A DNA stretch of 64,000 bases. Source: an uncultured Lachnotalea sp. Its GTDB lineage: Bacteria > Bacillota > Clostridia > Lachnospirales > Lachnospiraceae. Both the position numbers and the translations under genes were made by a program. Under the pieces are notes generated by a model. That model saw only the letters and a program-made list of their open reading frames with translations, had not been told where the DNA came from and did not search any database. Each line of letters starts with the position of its first letter. The stretch's first letter is position 1. The stretch covers positions 1-64,000 of the forward strand of contig CAMSZT010000010.1 of the NCBI GenBank assembly GCA_947066815.1. Reading direction: 5' to 3'. Shown here piece by piece: positions 8,474 through 17,815 of the stretch.

Positions 8474-11400
8474 GGCTCTCCCTCAGATCCTGTACATTCT
8501 CCCGCTGCCGGAAGTGCCTCCTCCGGCAGAAATCTCTCCCGCACGGACGCTTCCGGCCCCGTCCTCCGTTCCGCGTACGGCATCCCGGCCTCCCCTTCCG
8601 CTCCCGCGGAGGAAGTTTCCGCATCCGCTGTGTGTTCTGCGGAGGAGGCTGCCGGTCCCGCTTCCTGACCGGAGGAGGTTTCCGGTTCCCTCTCCTCTCC
8701 GACGGAAGGTGTCTCCGGTTCCCCTTCCTGTTCTCCGGAGGAGGGTTCCGATCCCGCTTCCTGCTCTCCGGAGGACGCTTCGGTTCCCGTTTCCGCGGAG
8801 GAGGTTTCTCCTGCTTCCGGTCCGGCAGGGAGGGTTTCCTGCCCCGCTTCCGCGGACGGCGTCTCCGGCTCTGCAGGAGGTGTCTCTGTCTCCTCTGTCA
8901 CCGGAGGCGTCGCCTCCTCCGGCAGGGCGGACCGGTAGGAATCGCCGCTCCCGGCAACCCAGGTCCCCTTGGGGACCAGTTTGATCTCGATGGCCTCCAG
9001 ACGCTTCGCGTGGCCCATGGTCCCTGCCGTCTCCCCGTTCTTTGCCCAGCCGAGCCACCCATAAGTCTGGGCGTGGACCCGGTAATAAATGTCATACTGC
9101 TCCGCCATCTCTCCCGACAGGGTGATCTGGATCGCCTCCAGACGCTTGGCCTCTCCGGTAGTCCCGCTCACCTGGCCGTTCTTTACCCAATCCCGCCAAG
9201 CATAGGTCTGCACATAGGTCCGATAATTGACATCGCCGGAAACCCCCATATTTCTGAGGAAGATCCGGATGCCCTCCAGACGCTTTGCCTGGCCGATGGT
9301 CCCGTTGGTCTGCCCGTTCTCCTTTTCCGGCTGCCAGCCATAGGTCTGGGCATGGGTACTGTAAAAGATCCCGGTCGGCTGGCGGAAGGCTCCCGCTGTG
9401 CTTCCCGGAGCCCTCCCGCCCTTTTCCACCAGGCGGATCTCGATGGCCTCCAGACGCTTCGCGTAGTCCGCCGTCCCGGCGGACTCCCCGTTCTTCGCCC
9501 AGCCGAGCCAGCCGTAGCTCTGGGCATGGACCCGGTAATAGACGTCGTATTTCTGTCCCATCTCTCCCGACAGGGTGATCTGGATGGCCTCCAGACGCTT
9601 GGCCTCTCCGGTGGTCCCGCTCACCTGGCCGTTCTTCACCCAGTCCCGCCAGCCGTAGGTCTGTACATAGGCACGGTAATTGATATCGCCGGAAACCTCC
9701 TGGTTCTTTAAGTAGATCTTGATGCCCTCCAGGCGTTTGGCCTCCCCAACCGTGCCGCTGGCCTGTCCGTTCTCCTTTGCAGGCTGCCAGCCATAGGTCT
9801 GGGCATGGGTCTCATAAAAGACCCCGTGGGGCCGGTAGAAAGCGTTTGCTGTACTGCCGGGAGCCTTTCCGCCTTTTTCTGTGATCACGATCTGGACTGC
9901 CTCGACCCGCTTTGCCACCTCCGCCGTCCCGGCAGACTCCCCGTTCTTCGCCCAGCCCATCCAGCCATAGCTCTGGGCATGGACCCGGTAATAGATGTCG
10001 TATTTTTCTGCCAGTTCCCCGGTCAGTTCCATCTGGATCGCTTCCATCCGCTTCGCCTGGTTCATCGTACCGCCCACGGCCCCGTCGGAAACCCAGTCCA
10101 GCCATTTGTAGGACTGTACATAGGTGCGGTAACGGATACCGCCGGAAAAATGAAGGCTCGACACACTGGCTTTGACGGCCTCCATCCGTTTGGACTGGCC
10201 GGTCACACCGCCCACGGCCCCGTCCGAGACCGTATCCAGCCATCCGTAAGACTGCATATAGGGCGTATAGCTGACCGTGGGAGCCGCCCAGTGGCAGGCG
10301 GCGGCGTTTCCGGTCCCCTCCGGGACAAAACCTTTGGCCACCAGCTTGACCTCGATGGCCTCGGCCCGTTTTCCGATGCCTACGGTCCCGGCCTCCTCCC
10401 CGTTTTTTGCCCAGCCGAGCCAGCCATAGCTCTGGGCGTGGATCCGGTAGTAAAGATCGTAGTGATCCGCGGCCTCCCCCGTCAGCTGGATCTTCACCGC
10501 CTGCAGGTCTCTCCCGCCGCCGGGGATCCCGTTCCCGGCCTTCCCGTCCTGCCAGCCGAGCCAGCCCTGGCCGGCCATATGGACATCCAGACGGACGCCC
10601 CCTGTCAGGCCGGCCGTATCCAGCTGGAGCTTGAGGGCCTGCAGGCTGCGCTGCTGATTCTCTGTCCCCGCCGTATCTCCGTCCGCCGCATAGCCCTGCC
10701 AGCCGAGGCCGGTCACATAGCCGCTGTAGGAAATGCTGGCATTGGTCCAGAGCTCCGACGTATCCTCATAGATCCCGGAATTGCTGATCACCGTATACTG
10801 CCCCGAACCCAGCTCCAGGAAAAAGTATCCGTTCTCATACCGGCTGCTCCTGGGAGCGCCGTTCACGGTCAGTGTCGTATTTCCGGGCAGATTCGTCGGC
10901 AGATACACCTTCGCCGCCGTATTCCCGGGGATGGAGAGCACCATCTTCAGACGGCCGTCCCCCAGCATCTCGTAGGAAACCTCGATGCCTCCTTTCACCG
11001 TGGGCACCTGGATCGAACCGAACCGGATCCCCCCGGGCTGGAGCTTCACCTGGAATTCCTCAAAGCCTCCCGTCAGCGGCTTGATCCCGAACATCCCCCG
11101 CGCCAGCTGGCTGGCCGGCGCAGAACCCCAGGGATGGGAGTAGGTCATATTGGATTTGTTTTCCGGGTTCCATGCCTCCGTGGTGACCGTGGCGTCCAGC
11201 TCATACATCATGTAAGCCCAGCTGCGCACGCCCTCATTCACATTGGGATTGGACATGACCTGTCTCGCCAAGGTGCCGTTGTTGCTCTCATACAGCCCCT
11301 GCAGAAGGAAAAAGGCCCCGTATACGCTCATCTGCACCTGCCCGTCCCTGCGGATGGATTCTGCCATGGCGTCTGCCATACTCTGACCGCTGTAGATATC

Positions 11401-13446
11401 ATAGGCCAGGGCATAAGCCGTCGCATGCTGTGCGCTGTGGGCCACGACCTTTCCGTCGGCGGTCAGGCCGTCATAAAAGGTCCCCGTATCCTTCCGGTAT
11501 AACCGGGAGATCATGGAACTGCGGATGACAGCCGCCCGGTTCCGGTAGGTGCCGGCGTCCGACGTCTTTCCCAGCCGTTCGGCGATGGACGCCATATCCT
11601 CGTAAGCTCCCACGCAGACGGCATTGAATACCGTATTGTAAAAAGCCTCGTCACTGTAGCCGTCCCGCTCCGTGGCCGGCCAGTCGATCAGAAGGGTTTT
11701 TTTGGGCCGCATCATCAGCCCCAGAGACGGATTAAAGTAGGAGTCATACAGCTTTCCCTTCAGAAGCTCATAATGCTCCTCCAGGAATGCCGAGTCCCCT
11801 GTGTAGAGATAGTCCTGCCAGGCTCCCATGATGCAGAACAGCTGGTACTCTGCGGGCCACTGGGGATTATTGCCGGTATAGTCCAGCGAATATCTCGCCA
11901 GGCTGTAATCGTCCTCAAAGGAATAGCTGGAAAGCATATTGAGCAGGACATCCCCCTCATAGGCTCCCCGCTCCCGGCTCTGGGAATCCACATACAGATC
12001 CTGATTGGTGGCCTGGATCGTATATTTGGTCATCCCATACAGATCATTGAGGACAGCATTGCTGCTGTTAAATGAGGATTCTTTTTCTGAAAAATCCTGC
12101 CGGACGGCCATTCCCCGGACCATCCCCGCCGACAGGGACACCGGGCAGTTATCGATCTGGACATAGCGGAAGGTTTTCATCCCGATATCCCCAAGCTCCT
12201 GGGAGCCGGCCCTCAGGGTCCAGAGCTCCCGGTACACATTCCCCGTCCGCATCCGATAGCGGACCGTACCGTCCTCATTTAATTCCTCCCCGTAGGACAC
12301 CGTGATCTGGCGCTGGGAAGGTGAATTCAGCGTAAGCTTCAGGCTCCCGACGATCTCCTTTCCCAGATCGATCACATAGGAGCCGTTGGAAAGCTGTTTT
12401 ACCGACGCCGCAGGCACCTCATACCGGGTCATATTGTCCGCCGGATAGGGCGTCAAGGTCCCTACGGAATCCAGGGCTACCGCCGCCGAAGCCCGGCTCC
12501 AGCTCCCGTCCGCATAGGAGGTCTCGTTCCAGCCATAGGGATAGAGGGTCCCGTTCATATTCTGGCTGGCCGCGTAATAATAGCTCCCCACCCCAATATT
12601 CACTCCGCTGTTCCCGAAGATCTGATTGGCATCCAGAGCCTTCCAGCTTCCCCGGTCTCTCCCAGAGTTGACAATCACCTCGCTGCTCCCGTCCGTATAA
12701 AAAACGGTGATCTGGCAAAGGAAGCTTCTATATTCCTCCGCATAACAGACCGCGCCGACCGCATTGCCGCCCGCCTTCACAAGCTCCGTGATGTCATAGG
12801 TGTTGTAATACAGGCTCCCGCCGTTGATCCGGCTGGGCCCCAGGCCGGCCAGAGTCCCGTTGACAGAGAGATCATAGACAAACTGATGGGTCTTTTCCGG
12901 GGAGGCCGCCGTCACGCTGGCGATCACCTTCTCGATGCCGCCCTTCACCTGAAACGTGCTGCGCAAAAAAACAAAGGCATTCCCGGAGTTCCCCCAAATG
13001 CCCTGTGTATTCGCCCATTTTGTCCCCACCGCCGTGGAAAAGGCCTGCGGCGCGGAGAGCGCGCCTGCCTGCCCGTCCTTATCCTTTGTCTGAACGCTCC
13101 AGTAATACAGGCCGTTATCCGCAAGCTTTGCGGACAACTCCCGGATGCGGATTCCCGTGCTGCCGCTTCCGGCGACCCAGCCTGTGTCATGCAGATAACG
13201 CCTTGCCGTCATATCGGCCTTCGTCTTTCCAACGACGATCCGATATCCGGTCTGCTTCTCGCCGCTGTCTTTATCTACAAAGGCCCAGGAAAAACGGATG
13301 TCTTCCCTGGGAACGCCGAGCGGTTCTTCCAACAGATTGATCTTCAGATTTTCCGGGGCCTCCGGCGCCCTCCCAGCGGCACTGGCTCCCAGAGGGAGCA
13401 GCGCCGCCAGAAAAAGTGCCCCGGCCAGCAATGCTTTTAGCTTCAT
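8470..13446 (-). CDS. Secreted GH78 alpha-L-rhamnosidase with 12 ChW repeats
   Basis: A 1658-residue exported protein: signal peptide (1-23, ending ASA), rhamnosidase N-terminal beta domains (about 30-440), a GH78 catalytic barrel (about 445-890), 12 ChW repeats (about 900-1500) and a 150-residue acidic Glu/Ser/Thr/Pro tail. D487, E492 and D499 in DSQSRERGAYEGD keep the 5- and 12-residue spacing of the acid residues of characterised GH78 enzymes, and E757 in TTEAWNPE fits the general base, so it should be active. It would remove terminal alpha-L-rhamnose outside the cell. ChW repeats form four A-B-C triads of 151 residues. There is no LPXTG motif. A plant-glycoside role in the gut is possible, but its position inside a rhamnose-polymer locus favours an action on the cell's own wall polymer. 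Confidence 0.92.
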   Translation of the reverse strand: MKLKALLAGALFLAALLPLGASAAGRAPEAPENLKINLLEEPLGVPREDIRFSWAFVDKDSGEKQTGYRIVVGKTKADMTARRYLHDTGWVAGSGSTGIRIRELSAKLADNGLYYWSVQTKDKDGQAGALSAPQAFSTAVGTKWANTQGIWGNSGNAFVFLRSTFQVKGGIEKVIASVTAASPEKTHQFVYDLSVNGTLAGLGPSRINGGSLYYNTYDITELVKAGGNAVGAVCYAEEYRSFLCQITVFYTDGSSEVIVNSGRDRGSWKALDANQIFGNSGVNIGVGSYYYAASQNMNGTLYPYGWNETSYADGSWSRASAAVALDSVGTLTPYPADNMTRYEVPAASVKQLSNGSYVIDLGKEIVGSLKLTLNSPSQRQITVSYGEELNEDGTVRYRMRTGNVYRELWTLRAGSQELGDIGMKTFRYVQIDNCPVSLSAGMVRGMAVRQDFSEKESSFNSSNAVLNDLYGMTKYTIQATNQDLYVDSQSRERGAYEGDVLLNMLSSYSFEDDYSLARYSLDYTGNNPQWPAEYQLFCIMGAWQDYLYTGDSAFLEEHYELLKGKLYDSYFNPSLGLMMRPKKTLLIDWPATERDGYSDEAFYNTVFNAVCVGAYEDMASIAERLGKTSDAGTYRNRAAVIRSSMISRLYRKDTGTFYDGLTADGKVVAHSAQHATAYALAYDIYSGQSMADAMAESIRRDGQVQMSVYGAFFLLQGLYESNNGTLARQVMSNPNVNEGVRSWAYMMYELDATVTTEAWNPENKSNMTYSHPWGSAPASQLARGMFGIKPLTGGFEEFQVKLQPGGIRFGSIQVPTVKGGIEVSYEMLGDGRLKMVLSIPGNTAAKVYLPTNLPGNTTLTVNGAPRSSRYENGYFFLELGSGQYTVISNSGIYEDTSELWTNASISYSGYVTGLGWQGYAADGDTAGTENQQRSLQALKLQLDTAGLTGGVRLDVHMAGQGWLGWQDGKAGNGIPGGGRDLQAVKIQLTGEAADHYDLYYRIHAQSYGWLGWAKNGEEAGTVGIGKRAEAIEVKLVAKGFVPEGTGNAAACHWAAPTVSYTPYMQSYGWLDTVSDGAVGGVTGQSKRMEAVKASVSSLHFSGGIRYRTYVQSYKWLDWVSDGAVGGTMNQAKRMEAIQMELTGELAEKYDIYYRVHAQSYGWMGWAKNGESAGTAEVAKRVEAVQIVITEKGGKAPGSTANAFYRPHGVFYETHAQTYGWQPAKENGQASGTVGEAKRLEGIKIYLKNQEVSGDINYRAYVQTYGWRDWVKNGQVSGTTGEAKRLEAIQITLSGEMGQKYDVYYRVHAQSYGWLGWAKNGESAGTADYAKRLEAIEIRLVEKGGRAPGSTAGAFRQPTGIFYSTHAQTYGWQPEKENGQTNGTIGQAKRLEGIRIFLRNMGVSGDVNYRTYVQTYAWRDWVKNGQVSGTTGEAKRLEAIQITLSGEMAEQYDIYYRVHAQTYGWLGWAKNGETAGTMGHAKRLEAIEIKLVPKGTWVAGSGDSYRSALPEEATPPVTEETETPPAEPETPSAEAGQETLPAGPEAGETSSAETGTEASSGEQEAGSEPSSGEQEGEPETPSVGEEREPETSSGQEAGPAASSAEHTADAETSSAGAEGEAGMPYAERRTGPEASVRERFLPEEALPAAGECTGSEGEP
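8940..10755 (-). repeat. ChW repeat array of the rhamnosidase (12 repeats, 453-base triad period)
   Basis: Twelve hydrophobic-W units in the order A-B-C four times. A units lack the W-x-x-W pair at the first position in triads 3 and 4. B units read as YRTYVQTYGWRDWVKNG, and C units as YYRVHAQSYGWLGWAKNG with an APGST linker. Blocks starting at 9110 and 9563 are 453 bases apart and differ at only about ten of 130 bases by eye, so the last two triads look recently duplicated. Confidence 0.9.
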
Positions 13447-13473
13447 GTTTTATACCTGTCTGCTTTCCTGATG

Positions 13474-15504
13474 TCAATAAACCTTATAACATAGATCCAG
13501 ATCGACGTTTCCGGGTACTCCCGCTACCCTTCCTTTATCTGTAAACTGCCACATAGTCACACCCGGCAGATTAGGATACGTTTCCCCTTTGGCCTCATCG
13601 CCCTCATACCCTTTATTGTACACGGTTTGTCTGGTAGCCGCATCACTGAAGTCCAACACATCAGAACTCCAACGATATCTGGCCAGCCAGATATCATACA
13701 CGGAAGATATCCCGTCATAATCGAAAGGAGCATCTTTATTTACCTGTCCTGTCTTGGGACTGCCGCCAAGTTTACTGGGGCTTCCGTACACAGCCGGAAT
13801 GTATCCTGCTGCCCGGATCTCCTCACAAAATGCTTTCGCCATCGCCATATTATTCAGCCTGGAGGCCGCGTTCATACATTCCTTTCTCTCCAGATCAAAG
13901 GCGATAGGATACTGCACATTATATCCCTTCAAGAGGCTGACCGCATACTGTGCCTCTGCCCTGGCCTCCTCCGGTGTCGAGGCAAAATTATAAACATATC
14001 CCCCTATGGGAATCCCATTGGCCGCTGTTCCCATAAGATTATCATCCAGAGAAAGATCCTTCTGAATATAAATTGTTGTCCCATTCACATCACGGCCATT
14101 TTTATCCTGCTGAGTCAAGCGGAGCATTGCAAACTCAATGCCGTCCTCTTTTGCACGCTTCCAGTTTGTCCCGTGCTGATAATGAGAAACATCCATTCCC
14201 CAGAAAGCCACATGATATTTATAGTAAGTATTTTCTGTGGATCCCGGCGCCGCCCCGCCTTTTGTTACCAGCCGGATCTCAATGGCCTCCAGCCGCTTCG
14301 CATAGCCTTCGCTCCCGACAGACTCCCCGTTTTTCCCCCAGCCGGTCCAGCCAAAGGTCTGGCAGTGGACACGATAATAAATATCATAAGCCTCAGCCAT
14401 CCCCCCGGTCAGGCGGATCTCAATGGCTTCCAGGCGCTTCGCTTCCCCGGTGGTCCCGGCAACCTGCCCCGCTTTTGCCCAGTCCTGCCAGCCGTAGGTC
14501 TGCACATGGGTCCGGTACTCCACATTTCCTTCTGTAAAGGAATGATTTTCCAGGTGGATCTTGATCCCCTCCAAACGCTTTGCCAACCCCGTCGTACCGT
14601 TCCGCTCCCCGTTGGAACTCTCTGCCTGCCAGCCGTAGGTCTGCACGTGGGTCTGATAGACCACCTTCAGGTTTTCCAGGTAAGCCCCCTCCGTGGTCCC
14701 CGGAGCCGGCCCGTCTTTCTCCACCAGCACGATCTCGATGGATTCCAGACGCTTTGCATACCCCTCGCTCCCGGCAGGGGCTCCGTTTTTGGCCCATCCG
14801 GTCCAGCCGAAGGTCTGGCAGTGGACCCGGTAATAAATATCATATTTCTCGGCCAGCTCCCCGGTCAGACGGATCTGGATGGCCTCCAGGCGTTTCGCCT
14901 GTTTCGTCGTACCGCTCTCCGCGCCGTCCGATACCCAGTCCAGCCAGCCATAGGTCTGCACATGGGTCCGGTACTCCACCCCTCCGGATACAGGAGCCTG
15001 ATCCAGCCAGATCTTGATGGCTTCCAGCCGCTTATACTCCCCGGTCGTTCCGTTTTTTTCACCGTTTGAAGACGGGTTCAGCCAGCCGTAGGTCTGCACA
15101 TGGGTCTGGTAGGAGATCTTAGGGGCTGCCGCACCGTATAGGGCGGCGTCTTCCGATGACTCCTCCGTGCTCCCCTCTGTCTCCTCCGTTTTCTCTGTCT
15201 CTCCCGTCGTTTCCGGCTCCCCGCCCGCGGTTTCCGCTTCCGAACCGGACTCCGCTACACTGGAAGTCTCCGCTTCCGTGCCGGCCGGCACACTCTCCGT
15301 TTCGGATGCCGTACTGCCGGCCTCCGTCGTCTCCGGGATTTCTTCCGATGTGGCGGAAGTTTCCTCGAAAGAAGCCTCCTCTGCAGTCTCCACGGTATGT
15401 ATCGTCTCTGCCTCCTGAGCGGCAGCGGCGCACAGGGGGTGCGCCAGCAGAACCAGGCAGAGCAGCCCCGCCTTCACCCGGCTGTTCCAAACATGTCTCT
15501 TCAA
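13474..15504 (-). CDS. Secreted GH25 lysozyme (N-acetylmuramidase) with six ChW repeats
   Basis: A 676-residue exported muramidase. A signal peptide (1-29) is followed by a Glu/Thr/Ser-rich linker (about 30-125), two A-B-C triads of ChW repeats (about 128-425) and a C-terminal GH25 domain (about 432-676). The catalytic Asp/Glu pair is in IAFDLERKE (D537, E539), and D438 in GMDVSHYQ is the conserved first-strand Asp. It would cut the beta-1,4 bond between MurNAc and GlcNAc in peptidoglycan. The start is a TTG eight bases after GGAGG; no better start exists. A strong promoter lies just upstream, and the rhamnosidase gene follows after 27 bases, so the two are probably cotranscribed. Confidence 0.93.
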   Translation of the reverse strand: MKRHVWNSRVKAGLLCLVLLAHPLCAAAAQEAETIHTVETAEEASFEETSATSEEIPETTEAGSTASETESVPAGTEAETSSVAESGSEAETAGGEPETTGETEKTEETEGSTEESSEDAALYGAAAPKISYQTHVQTYGWLNPSSNGEKNGTTGEYKRLEAIKIWLDQAPVSGGVEYRTHVQTYGWLDWVSDGAESGTTKQAKRLEAIQIRLTGELAEKYDIYYRVHCQTFGWTGWAKNGAPAGSEGYAKRLESIEIVLVEKDGPAPGTTEGAYLENLKVVYQTHVQTYGWQAESSNGERNGTTGLAKRLEGIKIHLENHSFTEGNVEYRTHVQTYGWQDWAKAGQVAGTTGEAKRLEAIEIRLTGGMAEAYDIYYRVHCQTFGWTGWGKNGESVGSEGYAKRLEAIEIRLVTKGGAAPGSTENTYYKYHVAFWGMDVSHYQHGTNWKRAKEDGIEFAMLRLTQQDKNGRDVNGTTIYIQKDLSLDDNLMGTAANGIPIGGYVYNFASTPEEARAEAQYAVSLLKGYNVQYPIAFDLERKECMNAASRLNNMAMAKAFCEEIRAAGYIPAVYGSPSKLGGSPKTGQVNKDAPFDYDGISSVYDIWLARYRWSSDVLDFSDAATRQTVYNKGYEGDEAKGETYPNLPGVTMWQFTDKGRVAGVPGNVDLDLCYKVY

Positions 15505-15556
15505 AAATGATTCCTCCGTATATCCAGATTCTCTTTAATGTGTATCACATCTTACT

Positions 15557-15585
15557 ATTATAGCGGGAATTCCCCTTTCTTGCAA
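15557..15585 (-). promoter_or_regulatory. Promoter for the lysozyme-rhamnosidase genes
   Basis: On the minus strand TATAAT (15557-15562) is separated by 17 bases from TTGCAA (15580-15585), a near-consensus vegetative promoter about 50 bases before the TTG start of the GH25 gene. Its presence shows that the ChW genes are not only read from far upstream. Confidence 0.8.
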
Positions 15586-15623
15586 TCATAAAAATTTCCC
15601 AATCCTTTTGCTCATTATAACGG

Positions 15624-15660
15624 AAAACGCTGCCAGCCGTTTTTCGCCTGACAGCGTTTG
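15624..15660 (-). terminator. Intrinsic terminator after the L,D-transpeptidase gene
   Basis: A 12-base stem with one G-T pair (AAACGCTG...CAG paired with CTG...CAGCGTTT) and an 11-base loop. It starts 28 bases past the stop codon and is followed by a short T run on the minus strand (GTTTTCCG). It separates the transpeptidase gene from the promoter of the lysozyme gene. Confidence 0.7.
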
Positions 15661-15687
15661 GTCACAAAAATTTTGTCAGCCTTCCGA

Positions 15688-17709
15688 TCAGAGGAACGGA
15701 TCCGTCGGATCCCATGTCTGGGTTTCCGGGATCGGTACCAGCACCGGCCTGTCAAAGGGGCCCGGATCCGGATCGTTATATACGGTCACGAGTGTCCCTA
15801 CCGGACATCTGTCATAGATCCAGTAAGCCTCCCCGCACAGCAGACGGATACAGCCCGCCGAACGGACCACTCCCAGGCCGTTATAACCCAGCGGGATCAT
15901 CGTCCGGTTGTTCCTGGACGAATACGTGATCGAGTGGAACAACATGCCCGGACTCGCGGTCAGCCTTGTGGCAAACTGGGCCTGGGTGCCGTTGAACATC
16001 CCCTGCCAGCGGTATTTCGCCAGAGTGGGACGGGTCCCCAGCGGTGTATCATCTCCCGTAGAGCATAACATCGCTTTTACCGGGATGATATATCCGTTGG
16101 CACCGTCAGACGCATAGATCGTCACGCAGTTGGCCTCCTTGTTCACCTTGATGTGGTAGGAACTCTGACGGCCGATGATATCGTCCACATTCTGGCACAG
16201 GGAACCATCCGCATTGAAATAATACTTCAGGCCGCCGATATATTTCCAGCCTGTCGCCGGTGTCCCGTTGATCATATAATACCGTTTTCCGTTTTTCCTC
16301 GTCCATCCGGTCCCGCCTCCGCGGACCCCGTTGGCCGAATAATAGACATTCTGGTTCCCGATCTTATAAACGCCGGGGCCGGTATAGGTATGATACGCTG
16401 TTTTGCCGACAGAAACCGGCGCCACTCCGCTCTTTGCCCCAATCTTGATCTCGATGGCCTCCACGCGGAGCGCAAGGCCGCTGGTCCCGGCCATCTCTCC
16501 GTTTTTGGCCCAGCCAAGCCATCCGTATCCCTGGACATGAAGACGATAGTATACGTCGCACACTCTGTCCAGGTCTCCGGTCAGGCGGACCTGCAGTGCC
16601 TCCAGCCGCTTCGCCTCGCCGGTAGATCCGTTCAACTTCCCGTCGCTGGTCCAGTCTTTCCAGTCGTAACTCTGGACATGGGTCCGATATTCGATGTTTC
16701 CGGACAGATTGGTCTCCCCTGTCAGCTTCACCGCGAGGGACTCCATCCGCTTGGACTGGCCGGTCACTCCGCAGGTCTCCCCGTTCTTTACCCAATCCAT
16801 GGTGCCGTAGCTCTGAACATGGGACTGGTAGGTCACTCCGGGAGCGGAAGCGGAAGCCGTGTTCCTTCCCAGGGATGCCGGCGCCTCGCCGCCCTTTTTC
16901 ACCAGCTTGATCTGGATGGCCTCCAGACGCTTTGCCAGGCCGCTGGTCCCGGCCATCTCTCCGTTCTTGGCCCAATCCAGCCAGCCCAGGGTCTGTGCGT
17001 GGACGCAGTAATAAACGTCATATTTCTCGGCCAGCTCCCCGGTCAGATTAATCCGGATCCCCTCCAGACGCTTGTACTCACCCTTGGTCCCAGACATCTC
17101 TCCGTTTCTCTTGACGTCCTGCCAGCCATAACTCTGCACATGAGTCTGATACTCGATATCGCCCTTCAAGTCCGTGTTCGTGACCTTGATCATGATCCCT
17201 TCCAGACGCTTGTACTCGCCCTTGGTCCCGGACATCTCGCCGTTTTTCACCCAGCCCTGGCGCCAGCCATAGGTCTGGACATGAGTCTGGTACTCCACAT
17301 CGGGAACGGTCTCCGGCTCCGCACTTGTCTCCGTGCTCTCCTCCGATCCCGCACTTGTCTCCGCAGTCTCCGCTTCCCCTGTCTGTGCGGCCCCCTCCGT
17401 GCCGTATACAGGAAGGCTTTCCGAGATATCCTCCGTCTCCGGAACTTCTGTCTCCGGAGCCGATGTCTCCAGAATCTCTGTTTCATCCGCTGCCCCTTCT
17501 GCGGCAGACTCCTGCCAGCCTTCCGTCTCTTCCTGATCCGTCCCGGAAGGCCTGTCCGCTTCCGTCCCGGTCTGCAACTCCTCCGTGGATTCCGGGAGCG
17601 TATCCTCCGAGCTCTCTGTGGCAGACGCGGACAGCATCTGACTGAACACACACGCAAAGACCAGCAGCACCGCTGCCAGCCTGCGGCCTCTCTTCCACAA
17701 CTTTTTCAT
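15688..17709 (-). CDS. Secreted L,D-transpeptidase (YkuD) with six ChW repeats
   Basis: A 673-residue exported protein: signal peptide (about 1-30), an acidic Ser/Thr/Glu linker (about 31-135), two ChW triads (about 137-445), a short choline-binding-like aromatic stretch (TGWTRKNGKRYYMINGTPATGW region, about 465-515), then an L,D-transpeptidase domain (about 525-660). The active-site segment has H592 (FHSITY) and C620 in SAGCIRL. The usual SHGC histidine is alanine here, a variant I recall from clostridial members, so activity is still likely. The enzyme would make 3-3 cross-links in peptidoglycan or attach proteins to it. It has its own promoter and terminator, so it is a single-gene unit among the ChW genes. 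Confidence 0.92.
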   Translation of the reverse strand: MKKLWKRGRRLAAVLLVFACVFSQMLSASATESSEDTLPESTEELQTGTEADRPSGTDQEETEGWQESAAEGAADETEILETSAPETEVPETEDISESLPVYGTEGAAQTGEAETAETSAGSEESTETSAEPETVPDVEYQTHVQTYGWRQGWVKNGEMSGTKGEYKRLEGIMIKVTNTDLKGDIEYQTHVQSYGWQDVKRNGEMSGTKGEYKRLEGIRINLTGELAEKYDVYYCVHAQTLGWLDWAKNGEMAGTSGLAKRLEAIQIKLVKKGGEAPASLGRNTASASAPGVTYQSHVQSYGTMDWVKNGETCGVTGQSKRMESLAVKLTGETNLSGNIEYRTHVQSYDWKDWTSDGKLNGSTGEAKRLEALQVRLTGDLDRVCDVYYRLHVQGYGWLGWAKNGEMAGTSGLALRVEAIEIKIGAKSGVAPVSVGKTAYHTYTGPGVYKIGNQNVYYSANGVRGGGTGWTRKNGKRYYMINGTPATGWKYIGGLKYYFNADGSLCQNVDDIIGRQSSYHIKVNKEANCVTIYASDGANGYIIPVKAMLCSTGDDTPLGTRPTLAKYRWQGMFNGTQAQFATRLTASPGMLFHSITYSSRNNRTMIPLGYNGLGVVRSAGCIRLLCGEAYWIYDRCPVGTLVTVYNDPDPGPFDRPVLVPIPETQTWDPTDPFL

Positions 17710-17744
17710 GATCTTACCTCTTTTCCCACAAAATACTATATTTT

Positions 17745-17773
17745 AGTATATAATACTTTGCCGCAAATATCCA
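17745..17773 (-). promoter_or_regulatory. Promoter for the L,D-transpeptidase gene
   Basis: On the minus strand TATACT (17745-17750) lies 17 bases from TGGATA (17768-17773), about 30 bases before the start codon. The flanking sequence is very AT-rich and contains the inverted repeat ATACTA/TAGTAT (17733-17749), which overlaps the -10 box and could be an operator. Confidence 0.6.
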
Positions 17774-17815
17774 GCCCCTTTTCCGAAAGATATTCTTAAA
17801 TTGCCGGAAATCTTG

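Noticed and set aside
8940..10755. Regularly spaced DNA repeats that might suggest a CRISPR array
   Set aside because: The units are in-frame, about 140-175 bases long and translate to ChW repeats; they lack short identical repeats with unique spacers.
9805..11502. A 565-codon plus-strand frame opposite the rhamnosidase
   Set aside because: The repeating pattern is only the complement of the ChW repeats and GH78 sequence; it has no protein family features.
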